Shown piece after piece: positions 42,856-50,654 of a stretch of 64,000 bases of DNA; position 1 is the first letter of the stretch; each line of letters starts with the position of its first letter. The position numbers and the translations under genes are program-made. Source of the DNA: Acidimicrobiia bacterium (GTDB lineage: Bacteria; Actinomycetota; Acidimicrobiia; Acidimicrobiales; Aldehydirespiratoraceae); NCBI GenBank assembly GCA_022819505.1, contig JAJEHD010000010.1:124001-188000 (forward strand). The letters are read 5' to 3'. The notes beneath the pieces are model-generated. The model was not told where the DNA came from and ran no database searches. It saw only the letters and a list, made by a program, of their open reading frames with translations.

Positions 42856-44268
42856 TCAGCCGTGCAGCGAGCGGCCCGTCAGGGACAGGGCGGCCTCGCC
42901 GAACAGTTCGCTCATAGTGGGATGGGGTTGGATCAGGCCGGCAATGTCGGCGGCGGTCGCCTCCCAGTTGACTGCGAGGTAGGCCTGCCCGAGCTGCTCG
43001 GTCACCCACGGGCCGGCCATGTGGACACCCAGGATCCGCCCGCCGGTGCCGTCGGAGAGCTTCTCGGCGATCACCTTGACCAGGCCGTCGGTCTCGCCGA
43101 GGATCTGGGCGCGGCCGTTGCCCATGAACCGGTGGGTGGACGTGACCACCTCGAATCCGGCGTCCGCTGCGCTCTGCTCGGTGTGCCCCGCGAAGGCCAC
43201 CTCGGGATGGCTGTAGATGCACCACGGCGTGCCGTGGTGGTCGAGCGGGTCGGGATCCTCGCCGCAGATGTCGGAGATGGCGAGCATCCCCTCGGCGAAG
43301 GCGGTGTGGGCGAGCTGGGGGGTGTCGACCACGTCGCCCACGGCCCACACGCCCGGCGCGGTGGTGCGGCATCGGGCATCGACCTCTATGAATCCCCGGC
43401 TGTCGACCGCTACTCCGGCGGCGTCCAGCCCCAGGCCCCCGGTGCGGGGCCGCCGTCCCACCGCCACCACCACCAGGTCGACCTCAACCTGCTTGCCCTC
43501 GCCGAAGGAGACCACCGTGCCGGCGCCGTCGGCCTGCGGCTCGTGGCCGTGCACGGTCACGCCGGTGTGCACTGCGATGCCCCGCTTGCGGAAGGAGCGG
43601 CGCACGACCTTGGCCACATCCACATCGCATCCGGCGAGGATGCTGGGCAGCGCCTCCAGCACGGTCACGTCCACGCCGAGGTCGCCCATCATCGATGCGA
43701 ACTCGCAACCGATGGCACCCCCGCCGATGACCGCGGCCGATGTCGGCAGGCGCTCCAGGAAGAACAGCTCGTCGGACGTGACCACAAGGCGGCCGTCCAC
43801 CTCGAAGCCGCCGATCGTTCGGGGCGTCGACCCCGTGGCCAGGATGACCGACTGTGCCGTCACCTTCATGGGGGACTCCCCGCCGGCGGGAGTCACCTCC
43901 ACCGTCCCGGGCCCGCTGAGGGTGCCCGAACCGGAGTAGACGGTGACCTTGCGGTGGCCCAGCAGCCCCGAGAGCCCCGCGGTGAGCTGATCGATGACCC
44001 GCTGCTTCCGACCGAGCACCGTAGGCCAGTCGATGCCCGGCACCGACGCGGTGATCCCGAACTCGGCTGCGGCTGCGACGGTGCGGTACACCGAGGCCGC
44101 CTCGAGCAGCTCCTTGGCCGGGATGCATCCGACATGCAGGCAGGTTCCCCCGACCTTGTTGTTCTCAACGACGGCCACATCGAGGCCGGCACCCGCGCCG
44201 CGCAGGGCCGCGGCGTAGCCGCCGGGTCCTCCTCCGACGACGATTACGTCGTGGGTTGCGTCGTTCAC
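42856..44268 (-). CDS. lpdA: Dihydrolipoyl dehydrogenase (E3)
   Basis: This 470-residue flavoprotein has the FAD-binding GGGPGGYAAALRGAGAG, the redox disulfide GGTCLHVGCIPAKEL near residue 43, the NAD-binding GGGAIGCEFASMMGDLG and a C-terminal interface domain. The catalytic histidine region reads IQPHPTMSELF. It reoxidises dihydrolipoamide of E2 with NAD. GTG at 44268 is the start. The next gene on this strand is the E2 gene 21 bases later, and lipBA follows, so the unit supplies E3, E2 and the lipoyl cofactor together. Confidence 0.92.
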   Translation of the reverse strand: MNDATHDVIVVGGGPGGYAAALRGAGAGLDVAVVENNKVGGTCLHVGCIPAKELLEAASVYRTVAAAAEFGITASVPGIDWPTVLGRKQRVIDQLTAGLSGLLGHRKVTVYSGSGTLSGPGTVEVTPAGGESPMKVTAQSVILATGSTPRTIGGFEVDGRLVVTSDELFFLERLPTSAAVIGGGAIGCEFASMMGDLGVDVTVLEALPSILAGCDVDVAKVVRRSFRKRGIAVHTGVTVHGHEPQADGAGTVVSFGEGKQVEVDLVVVAVGRRPRTGGLGLDAAGVAVDSRGFIEVDARCRTTAPGVWAVGDVVDTPQLAHTAFAEGMLAISDICGEDPDPLDHHGTPWCIYSHPEVAFAGHTEQSAADAGFEVVTSTHRFMGNGRAQILGETDGLVKVIAEKLSDGTGGRILGVHMAGPWVTEQLGQAYLAVNWEATAADIAGLIQPHPTMSELFGEAALSLTGRSLHG

Positions 44269-44302
44269 ACAGCCTCCCTGATCGTCCGGTGACCCTACCG
44301 GG

Positions 44303-44392
44303 TCAGGGGGCCAGGAGTACCTGCACAGTGAAGGCCAACAGGATGACCAGACCGCACACCAGCGCAGTGAGGATCAGCGCGCGAGTGCTCAC
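44303..44392 (-). CDS. 29-residue single-pass membrane protein
   Basis: A GTG at 44392 opens a 29-codon frame whose product (STRALILTALVCGLVILL, then AFTVQVLLAP) is one clean transmembrane helix with a short basic N-terminus. It lies between a LapA-like membrane protein gene and the E3 gene on the same strand. Composition and placement make it a credible small protein, although length alone gives no statistical support. It could be a small subunit or regulator of a membrane complex. Confidence 0.45.
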   Translation of the reverse strand: MSTRALILTALVCGLVILLAFTVQVLLAP

Positions 44393-44440
44393 CGTTCGCG
44401 AGCCATCGCCGAGCTTGGAACCGACCGGGACTCCATGGGA

Positions 44441-44701
44441 TCAGCGACGACGGCGACGCCTTCGCCGCACGAATCCGAACACCTCGTTGAGGACTGCGCC
44501 CCCGACCGCGGCTACGAGGATCACCACCCAGAGAGGGCCGGTCATGTCGAAGATCAGCCATTCGAAGGCCACATCGTCGCCGTTCTGGACGACGAAGAAG
44601 ATCAGGGCCGCCACCAGCAGCGCAGCCGCCACCAGTCCCGGCGGGATGGACAGCTTCTTGGCGTCGGGCTTGGCTTCCGGTGGCCTGGGCTCTTCGTTCA
44701 C
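44441..44701 (-). CDS. LapA-like (DUF1049) small membrane protein
   Basis: This 86-residue protein has two transmembrane segments (GLVAAALLVAALIFFVVQNG and LWVVILVAAVGGAVLN) separated by a short loop with FEWLIFDMTG, then an Arg-rich tail. This matches the lipopolysaccharide assembly protein A domain family, whose role in Gram-positive bacteria is unclear. GTG start at 44701. It is the first gene of the minus-strand block that contains lpdA and faces the divergent epimerase gene across 84 bases. Confidence 0.7.
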   Translation of the reverse strand: MNEEPRPPEAKPDAKKLSIPPGLVAAALLVAALIFFVVQNGDDVAFEWLIFDMTGPLWVVILVAAVGGAVLNEVFGFVRRRRRRRR

Positions 44702-44785
44702 TGCGCTTTCCCGTCTTGAGGGCCGGTTCGTTGCGTGGAGACCGGAGCGGATCCCGCCTGCACGCAGCGATGGTAGACCACAGTC

Positions 44786-45706
44786 ATGGCGAACCAGATG
44801 CGAGTGGCGGTCACCGGTTCCACCGGCCTAATCGGGCGGGCGCTGGTCGACCGGCTGGAGGCCGGCGGGCACCAGGTCGTGCGGGTTGTGCGCCCGGGAG
44901 GCTCCCAGGACCTCGACCCGTCTGCGTCGGTGACCTGGGACCCCGCCGCGTCCCGAATCGACGCCGAGGGCCTGGAGGGGCTCGACGCGGTGGTCCACCT
45001 GGCCGGCGAGTCGATCGCGGCACGGCGCTGGTCGCCGGAGCAGAAGGAGCGCATTGCCTCCAGCCGGACTCGGGGCACCGCCCTGCTGGCCGGCGCGCTG
45101 GCCCGCCTGGAGGCGCCACCCGGCGTGCTGTTGTCGGCATCGGCCATCGGCTACTACGGCAGCCGGGGCGGCGAGCGTCTCGACGAGGCCTCCAGCGGGG
45201 GCAGCGACTTCCTGGCCGGGGTGTGCCGCGACTGGGAGGCGGCCGCGGACCCGGCCCGGGCCGCGGGCGTCCGGGTAGTGCATCCCCGCACCGGGGTGGT
45301 GCTGAGCCGCTCTGGGGGCGCGCTGGCCGAGATGCTGCCCTTCTTCCGGCTCGGCATCGGTGGACGCATCGGATCGGGGCGCCAGTGGATGAGCTGGATC
45401 ACCCTCCACGACGAGGTCGCCGCGCTGGTGTGGCTGCTCAACGCGGATGTCGATGGCCCCGTCAACCTCACCGCCCCCGAGCCGGTCACCAACCGTGAGC
45501 TGACCGCGGCCCTGGGACGGGCACTGCGCCGGCCGGCGGTGCTGCCCACTCCCAAGCCCGCCCTGTGGGCCAAGCTGGGCCGCGAGCTCACCGAAGCCCT
45601 GCTCTACAGCAGCGCCCGGGTAGAGCCGGCCGTGCTGCAGCGCGGCGGCTTCCAGTTCGCCCACCCCGACATCGCCACCGCCCTCACCGCAGTCCTGGCC
45701 CGCTGA
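44786..45706 (+). CDS. TIGR01777-family NAD(P)-dependent epimerase/dehydratase-like protein
   Basis: This 306-residue protein has the Rossmann GxxGxxG start MRVAVTGSTGLIGRALVDRL, a conserved HLAGESIAARRWSPEQKERI and SASAIGYYGSRG, and a C-terminal DUF1731-like end (ALLYSSARVEPAVLQRGGF). These mark the TIGR01777/YfcH group, related to SulA-like proteins, of unknown substrate. ATG at 44786 or 44798 could start translation. It is the last clearly chromosomal core-type gene before the toxin-antitoxin remnant and the Dpd island. Confidence 0.85.
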   Translation: MANQMRVAVTGSTGLIGRALVDRLEAGGHQVVRVVRPGGSQDLDPSASVTWDPAASRIDAEGLEGLDAVVHLAGESIAARRWSPEQKERIASSRTRGTALLAGALARLEAPPGVLLSASAIGYYGSRGGERLDEASSGGSDFLAGVCRDWEAAADPARAAGVRVVHPRTGVVLSRSGGALAEMLPFFRLGIGGRIGSGRQWMSWITLHDEVAALVWLLNADVDGPVNLTAPEPVTNRELTAALGRALRRPAVLPTPKPALWAKLGRELTEALLYSSARVEPAVLQRGGFQFAHPDIATALTAVLAR

Positions 45707-45749
45707 GTCCATCGCTCGACAACTGAAGCCCGGGTTGCGTCTCGATGTC

Positions 45750-45760
45750 TAATAACATTA
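45750..45760. promoter_or_regulatory. AT-rich palindrome upstream of RHH antitoxin gene, candidate operator
   Basis: The sequence TAATAACATTA has perfect four-base arms around a three-base centre and lies in the most AT-rich stretch of this area (45748-45775), about 24 bases before the antitoxin ATG. RHH antitoxins normally repress their own operon through such palindromes. The same stretch could hold the -10 box. Confidence 0.35.
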
Positions 45761-45783
45761 TATTTCATGCATAACAGGTAGGA

Positions 45784-46107
45784 ATGGCACATGGGGCGAG
45801 GGCAATGAGATCAATCACGGCGACGATCCGGCGATGGAACCGCCAACTGCTGAGAGCGAGAGGATCGGTGCGTACCCGGTTCAGCGACGAGGAGCTGTCC
45901 GTGATCGACCGGCTCGTCACCGAGGGGATCGGGTCCAGCCGGGAAAACGTCATCCACCAGGCGGTCTGCTGGTACGACGACGCGCTGAAGCGGCACCGCG
46001 TCGGCAAGGCCATCGAAGACCACTACCTGCGGAACCCCCAGACCGAGGCCGACCGTGCCCAGGCCATGGCCAACGCTGTCGCCTTGACTGAAGCTGAGTC
46101 GTGGTAG
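45784..46107 (+). CDS. Ribbon-helix-helix antitoxin (MazF-pair type)
   Basis: This 107-residue protein has an RHH-like core (RFSDEELSVIDRLVTEG then SSRENVIHQAVCWYDDA) and a C-terminal toxin-binding tail with NPQTEADRAQAMANAVALT and terminal ESW. That layout is typical of RHH antitoxins encoded just before MazF-like RNases. ATG at 45784 follows AGG at five bases; ATG at 45805 is an alternative. Its stop overlaps the GTG of the MazF-like remnant by seven bases, as in functional pairs. The antitoxin appears intact although its toxin is broken. Confidence 0.7.
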   Translation: MAHGARAMRSITATIRRWNRQLLRARGSVRTRFSDEELSVIDRLVTEGIGSSRENVIHQAVCWYDDALKRHRVGKAIEDHYLRNPQTEADRAQAMANAVALTEAESW

Positions 46108-46316
46108 CCCAAGGCGAGCTATGGCTGCTCGAGTCGCCCAGCCACAAGGCCCGACCCGGAATGGGAAGCGCTTACCGACCCCCCATACTCCGAGGTACGC
46201 CTCGCGGCGGCACACGGTGTGTTCGGCGCATCACCGCACACGTCCGATCTCGCGCGTCGTTCACAACCTACGATCGGCACCGAGACGACGAGGATGCAGA
46301 GAATGTCCAGAGTTAG
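46101..46316 (+). pseudogene. Truncated MazF/PemK-like toxin remnant at island boundary
   Basis: The frame starts with VAQGELWLLESPSHKARP, matching the conserved MazF N-terminus (GELW ... K-RP). After about 18 codons it should continue with VLVV-type beta strands but instead reads unrelated basic sequence and stops at 71 codons, short of the usual 110. The break falls near 46155. An adjacent frame from about 46144 to 46326 (PDPEWEALTDPPYSEVRL and so on) looks protein-like and has no start, so it may be the tail of another cut gene. This is read as a recombination junction rather than a working toxin. Confidence 0.55.
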
Positions 46317-46339
46317 CGCGCCATAATCCTCGAAGCACT

Positions 46340-47122
46340 ATGCACGCATACGAGACCAACGGGCAGTACCTGGCCCGCTATCTCCTTGACCACCATCTCG
46401 ATGGTCGAGGGCAGCAATGGAATAGCCTCGGAAGTGCCCTGCTTGTGTCGAACCGGAGTGACGACTGGGTGGAGGCGTTCCAGGAGATGGTGAGTCTGCA
46501 GCTAGCGCGGCGTCTCATCTTGGCGGGCGACAAACTCATTGAACGGCACGACCTTCCGGCTGCTGAAAAAGAGATCAAACAGGTGATCATCGACACGATG
46601 ATGGTGCACTACACATTGGCAGGCGACGTCTACGAGCGGTTGCTCCCAGCCATCCACTCAGCGCGCCAGAGGATCAGCAACTCCGTCCGACAGTCTGTCA
46701 CTGCGCTGGCAAGGCGTGAGATGCCGTACTGCTATCTCTGCGGAACTCCGATGGCCTTCATCGGGGATGGGCACGATGCGTTCACGCTTGATCACGTGTG
46801 GCCACGTGCCTACGGAGGGAATTCTGTCTTCGACAATCTCCTCGGTGCCTGCCGATCATGCAACGAGGCCAAGGCCAGCGAGCCTTCGTGGGCCATGTAC
46901 CCGATCCAATCCTACGTGGCCGGCTTCGAGGTGCAGGATCTCGAAGACATGCCGAAAGTGATGCGCTTCGCGGTCCAGGCGCGCGCAGCCAAGCAACTGG
47001 CTCAGCGCGAGGGTCACAGCCTTCGAGATGCCTACCTCCGGCTCGGTCGGCCTAGTCATCCGGCCGTGGTGAGTGGAGCGACGGCCGTGGACCTGTTCAA
47101 TCTGGAATTCAACGTGAGATAG
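46340..47122 (+). CDS. HNH endonuclease heading the Dpd operon
   Basis: This 260-residue protein has a helical N-terminal region (1-125) and an HNH nuclease motif: CYLCG near residue 130, FTLDHVWPRAYGG near 150, FDNLLGACRSCNEAKAS near 165. That gives the paired CxxC zinc ligands, catalytic DH and structural N of the family. The last 70 residues (FEVQDLEDMPKVMRFAVQAR) are helical. It lies nine bases before a DGQHR-protein gene with a GGAGAG Shine-Dalgarno between, so they are one operon. HNH nucleases can nick or cut DNA; here it may be a restriction effector or an island mobility enzyme (inference). ATG at 46340 is the first convincing start; an earlier in-frame start at 46121 would overlap the toxin remnant. 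Confidence 0.75.
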   Translation: MHAYETNGQYLARYLLDHHLDGRGQQWNSLGSALLVSNRSDDWVEAFQEMVSLQLARRLILAGDKLIERHDLPAAEKEIKQVIIDTMMVHYTLAGDVYERLLPAIHSARQRISNSVRQSVTALARREMPYCYLCGTPMAFIGDGHDAFTLDHVWPRAYGGNSVFDNLLGACRSCNEAKASEPSWAMYPIQSYVAGFEVQDLEDMPKVMRFAVQARAAKQLAQREGHSLRDAYLRLGRPSHPAVVSGATAVDLFNLEFNVR

Positions 47123-47131
47123 GAGAGCAAG

Positions 47132-48244
47132 ATGGACTACAAGTACTCAGCGATCTTCAGCCGTCAGCGGGGTAGCAACGGCCCCCTGTTAGCAACCTTC
47201 GTTGCCCCTGCAGGGGAAGTCGCGGCGTGGGCTGAGGTCGAGAGACTGCAGCATGAAGGGTCGGGGCACCAGCGCCTTCGGAGCAAGTCCAAAGTCCAAG
47301 CGATCGCTCGCTTCCTCGAACTTGATGACCGCAACACCATCCCGACCGCCCTTGTCGTCGCTCTTCAGATCCCGGATCTTGAGGAACCTCCAATGCGGGA
47401 ATGCGCGACGATCACCATCCCGGCGGATGTCGATTCCCCACCTGGCCTCGTCATTGATGGCCAGCATCGGATGTACGGAGTCGAGACATACGACCCGGAT
47501 CTGCCGCTAAACGTGGTGGCGCTAATCAACCCTGCGGACGAGGAGATCGCCTTCCAGTTCCTGGTGATCAACGGCAAGGCATCCAAGGTCCCTACGGACC
47601 ATGTGAAACTCCTGGCCCTCCACTACGAAGACGAGCACCTCGCAGATCGTCTCAAGACGGCGAGAATGGTGCTCGGACGGCACACGTTCGTTGGAATCGT
47701 CGACAATTCGCCTGAGTCGCCCTTCTACCAGTCAGTCGAGTGGCCGACAGAGAAGACCGACGCGGATGGCGAACGGATGAACTTGATTCGTCCGGCTTCG
47801 GTCGAACAGGCAGTCGCAACGATACAGAAGAAGAACCTCCCCGACCTAGCTGACGACGACTCGCACATCGAGTTCTTCTTCACCCTGTGGTGGGCCGTAA
47901 GAGACCGTTGGCCTGACTTGTGGACTGAGGATTCAAAGCTCCTTCAGAAGGTGGGGCTCGTAACGCTCACGACATTTGTCATCGAGGATCTCATGCACTT
48001 GGCCGATCGAGGCGGCATTGACTTATCGGATCCCGACGCAACGCGTACAGAGATCGAAGAGAACATCCTCGCCTATCTCCATCCCGAGTTCTGGGAGCGA
48101 GAGTGGGCCGCCAAGAGCCTTGACACGTCCGCAGGTCGGCAACTCGTCGTAGATGCACTGACGACCATGCGCCGAAACCTAGGACGCGGAGTGAAGTGGG
48201 ACACGGATCTGCAATTGCTGGTTGAAGCGGGGCAGGACGAGTAG
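47132..48244 (+). CDS. DGQHR-domain (DndB-like) protein 1 of the Dpd cluster
   Basis: This 370-residue protein carries LVIDGQHRMYGVETYD near residue 107, the DGQHR motif of DndB/DpdB-type ParB-related ATP-binding proteins, followed by VALINPADEEIAFQFLVING and KASKVPTDHVKLLAL. In Dnd systems DndB is a regulator, while in Dpd systems the DGQHR protein DpdB works with DpdA to insert preQ0 into DNA. A second, differently built DGQHR protein is encoded at 50655. This one keeps the canonical H and is closer to DndB in appearance, so it may be a regulator or an additional insertion partner. ATG at 47132 follows GGAGAG. Confidence 0.75.
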   Translation: MDYKYSAIFSRQRGSNGPLLATFVAPAGEVAAWAEVERLQHEGSGHQRLRSKSKVQAIARFLELDDRNTIPTALVVALQIPDLEEPPMRECATITIPADVDSPPGLVIDGQHRMYGVETYDPDLPLNVVALINPADEEIAFQFLVINGKASKVPTDHVKLLALHYEDEHLADRLKTARMVLGRHTFVGIVDNSPESPFYQSVEWPTEKTDADGERMNLIRPASVEQAVATIQKKNLPDLADDDSHIEFFFTLWWAVRDRWPDLWTEDSKLLQKVGLVTLTTFVIEDLMHLADRGGIDLSDPDATRTEIEENILAYLHPEFWEREWAAKSLDTSAGRQLVVDALTTMRRNLGRGVKWDTDLQLLVEAGQDE

Positions 48245-48320
48245 CGGCGTGGCAACTCTCTCTCTTGTCTCCGCTTAGGAGTTCACGCGTCTTCTGATGC
48301 ATCATTGAAGTACACAGCAG

Positions 48321-49268
48321 ATGAAGAAACTCCACGTCGTCCTCTCATGTACTGCGCGTAAGCGTACGTCGGAGCCGGGATACCCGCGGCTGCGTAACGT
48401 GGAACCGGCGCCGGTGGCGGACCGAGTCGAACGATGGGCAGCCCTCGTCTCGACCGCTCCTCGTCGGCACGTCGCGGCCGACATGTACGCCGGGGAGTAC
48501 TGGCAGACGGGGATGGAGTTCGCATCCTCCGCTGAGTTGGCTGGGCAGATCCAGGTCTCCGTTGTATCGGCTGGCCTCGGCCTCCTCGGAATTAGCGACG
48601 AGGTGCCCATGTACGGAGCGACCCTGGCTGCCCGCCACCCCGATTCGGTGCTCGCAACCTCTGGCTCAGCAGCACCCAGTCAAGTGCGGCGGCAGTGGTG
48701 GGACGGGTTGACACGGGCCGCGGTTCTTGGTCACGATCGGCCTCGTCGTCTGGTCGAACTGACCGAACACGACACGAACGCGAGCGTGATGGTTTGCATC
48801 GGACGAAGCTACTTGGATGCGGTGGCCGTGGACTTGGCAGGTCTTGTCGAGCGTGTCCGTGATCCTGAGCGGGTGATGGTCTTCGCTTCCGGGACGCCTC
48901 TGGCCGGCCTCGAGCGGTGTTGGATCACGGTGCCCGGACGTCTGAGGCTCACGCTCGGTGGCTCGCTGTCTTCAACGACCCTCCGCGCAGCCATCGCTGT
49001 GCTCGCGCAACTCGGCACCGTGCGCCCCGATGTCGGCAGGGCTCGCAGCATCGTGGGCACACTGGCGGCGACGGCTGGCGAACTCCCTAACTTCGACCGG
49101 CGACGACAATGCGATGACATGATCTTGGAGTGGATCCTCGATCACCTAGCGGAGGCTCCGAACGGGACCAAGACGACGGCACTCCAGCGCTTCCGGGACG
49201 AGGGCAATGCCTGCGAGCAGGCCCGGTTCGGAAGGCTCTTCGACGATGCCCGGGAACTGGTGACGTGA
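48321..49268 (+). CDS. YaaA/DUF6884-like protein, candidate DpdC
   Basis: This 315-residue protein opens with LHVVLSCTARKRTSE, resembling DUF6884/YaaA-type proteins that start with a Ser-Cys-x-x-(R/K)K loop. Further blocks are VSVVSAGLGLLGISDEVPMY and PDSVLATSGSA. DpdC, which converts DNA-bound preQ0 to its amide in Salmonella, is reported to belong to the YaaA/DUF328 neighbourhood, so this gene is the best DpdC candidate here. That assignment rests on location next to dpdA and on the N-terminal motif only. A 76-base gap separates it from the preceding gene. The end overlaps a micro-gene as GTGA. Confidence 0.5.
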   Translation: MKKLHVVLSCTARKRTSEPGYPRLRNVEPAPVADRVERWAALVSTAPRRHVAADMYAGEYWQTGMEFASSAELAGQIQVSVVSAGLGLLGISDEVPMYGATLAARHPDSVLATSGSAAPSQVRRQWWDGLTRAAVLGHDRPRRLVELTEHDTNASVMVCIGRSYLDAVAVDLAGLVERVRDPERVMVFASGTPLAGLERCWITVPGRLRLTLGGSLSSTTLRAAIAVLAQLGTVRPDVGRARSIVGTLAATAGELPNFDRRRQCDDMILEWILDHLAEAPNGTKTTALQRFRDEGNACEQARFGRLFDDARELVT

Positions 49269-49384
49269 AGGTCCTGTCGGAAGGCCTCTGGCTGCGGCGG
49301 AACACCTGCACGAACAGAGCCCGGTACCAGGGCCTGCTCGCGAACCTCCTGATCCACGTCTACTTCAGGGTCAGGCAGGCGTGA
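49265..49384 (+). CDS. 39-residue micro-protein between DpdC candidate and DpdA
   Basis: GTG at 49265 overlaps the stop of the upstream gene (GTGA). The frame runs 39 codons (KVLSEGLWLRRNTCTNRARY, then QGLLANLLIHVYFRVRQA) and its TGA at 49382-49384 overlaps the ATG of dpdA (TGATG). Both junctions are thus coupled, exactly as between true genes of this operon. The product is basic, with an amphipathic to hydrophobic C-terminal half. I recognise no family. Alternatively the segment is a leader that merely couples translation. Confidence 0.5.
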   Translation: MKVLSEGLWLRRNTCTNRARYQGLLANLLIHVYFRVRQA

Positions 49385-50631
49385 TGCAGTTCTACTTTCC
49401 CGACAGCCAAGACCAGGTCGACCCGAGTTTCGACTTCATCACCGAGCAGCGATCGATCCATCGCGTACGCCAGAGGGACGATCGCTACGCCCACGAGGTC
49501 ATCGACCCGCCGCCCTACGACGGGCTACTGATCTCCAAGCCCATCGTGGACGGGCTCCCTGGAACGACGGCCAAGTACACCGAGGCCCAGCGCAGCCGTC
49601 TCCACCGGGTAGGCGCAAGACGCTTCTTCCGGCTCGATCACGGCGCGACCGACCTCAAGATCATGGGTGACTGCGGGGCGTTCACCTATGTGCGCGAGCA
49701 CGAACCCGTCTACGCGGTCGACGAGGTCCTGGACTACTACGAAGAGTGCGGCTTGGACCTTGGAGTCGCGATGGACCACCTGATCTTCGGCTACGACGCC
49801 ACGCTGGACGCGAAGAGCGCCAGCGACGTTCCCGCGGACTGGCGGTTCCGTCAAGGCCTCACCATCGAACTCGCAGCAGAGTTCCTTCGCCTGCACCGTG
49901 TCCGCAGGTGCCGGTTCGAGCCGATGGCCGTAGCGCACGGTTGGAGCCCGCTGTCCTACGCAGCGGCGGTGACGCAGTTGCAGAACATCGGGTATAGCCG
50001 GATTGCGCTTGGAGGGATGGTGCCGCTGAAGACCCCGGACATACTCGACTCGCTTAAGGAAGTCTCGGTCGCTCTGGATCCGGCGGCGCAGTTGCACCTC
50101 CTGGGCGTTACCCGCACGGCGCACGTACAGGACTTCGCAGGTTTCGGTGTGACGAGTTTCGACAGCACGTCTCCGTTCCGCCAAGCCTTCATGGACGAGA
50201 AGGACAACTACTACACACTCGATGGCAGTTTCGTCGCCCTTCGCATCCCTCAGGTCGATGGCAACACCAAGTTGCGCAGGCAAGTGACCGCGGGCCTAGT
50301 TGACCAGAGGTCGGCTCGACGCCTCGAACGAGAGTGCCTCCGTCGGCTGCGAAGCTACGACAAGGACGGCACTGGCGTGGAGGCCACCCTAGATGCGATG
50401 TGCGAGTACGCGGCCTTGCTCGGGACGAAGAAGGATCGAAGCACCGAGTACCGGCGAACGCTTGAGGCCATGCCGTGGAAGCAATGTAGTTGTACGGTCT
50501 GCCGGGAGATCGGGGTCGAGGTGATCATGTTTCGAGGGGCCGACCGCAATCGGAGAAGGGGATTCCACAACCTTGCTGTCTTTTCGAAGAGACTGCGCCG
50601 GGAACTCGATCGAGCGGACGCGAGGAGTTAG
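49384..50631 (+). CDS. dpdA: DpdA: TGT-like DNA transglycosylase inserting 7-deazaguanine (preQ0)
   Basis: This 415-residue protein is a paralog of bacterial tRNA-guanine transglycosylase. The substrate-pocket region MGDCGAFTYV (compare DSGAFQ of TGT) lies near residue 95, IALGGMVP near 213, the probable nucleophile aspartate in SFDSTSPFRQ near 258, and a zinc site CSCTVC near 367 with a downstream histidine in GFHNLAVF. In dpd systems this enzyme swaps guanine for preQ0 in DNA, together with DpdB. ATG at 49384 overlaps the stop of the micro-gene; a GTG at 49381 is adjacent. It lies centrally in the dpd operon, and the likely dpdB follows 23 bases later. Confidence 0.87.
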   Translation: MQFYFPDSQDQVDPSFDFITEQRSIHRVRQRDDRYAHEVIDPPPYDGLLISKPIVDGLPGTTAKYTEAQRSRLHRVGARRFFRLDHGATDLKIMGDCGAFTYVREHEPVYAVDEVLDYYEECGLDLGVAMDHLIFGYDATLDAKSASDVPADWRFRQGLTIELAAEFLRLHRVRRCRFEPMAVAHGWSPLSYAAAVTQLQNIGYSRIALGGMVPLKTPDILDSLKEVSVALDPAAQLHLLGVTRTAHVQDFAGFGVTSFDSTSPFRQAFMDEKDNYYTLDGSFVALRIPQVDGNTKLRRQVTAGLVDQRSARRLERECLRRLRSYDKDGTGVEATLDAMCEYAALLGTKKDRSTEYRRTLEAMPWKQCSCTVCREIGVEVIMFRGADRNRRRGFHNLAVFSKRLRRELDRADARS

Positions 50632-50654
50632 TTGGCACCATGGGCGGAGCTTCA

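Noticed and set aside
41185..44292. Plus-strand open frame of about 1035 codons
   Set aside because: It lies antisense to intact E2 and E3 genes; composition is typical of a high-GC shadow frame and no domain is seen.
46121..46339. Longer N-terminus for the HNH gene from an in-frame ATG at 46121
   Set aside because: It would overlap the MazF-like start and antitoxin end and reads as arginine-, proline- and histidine-rich filler before the sensible MHAYETNGQYLARYLL start.
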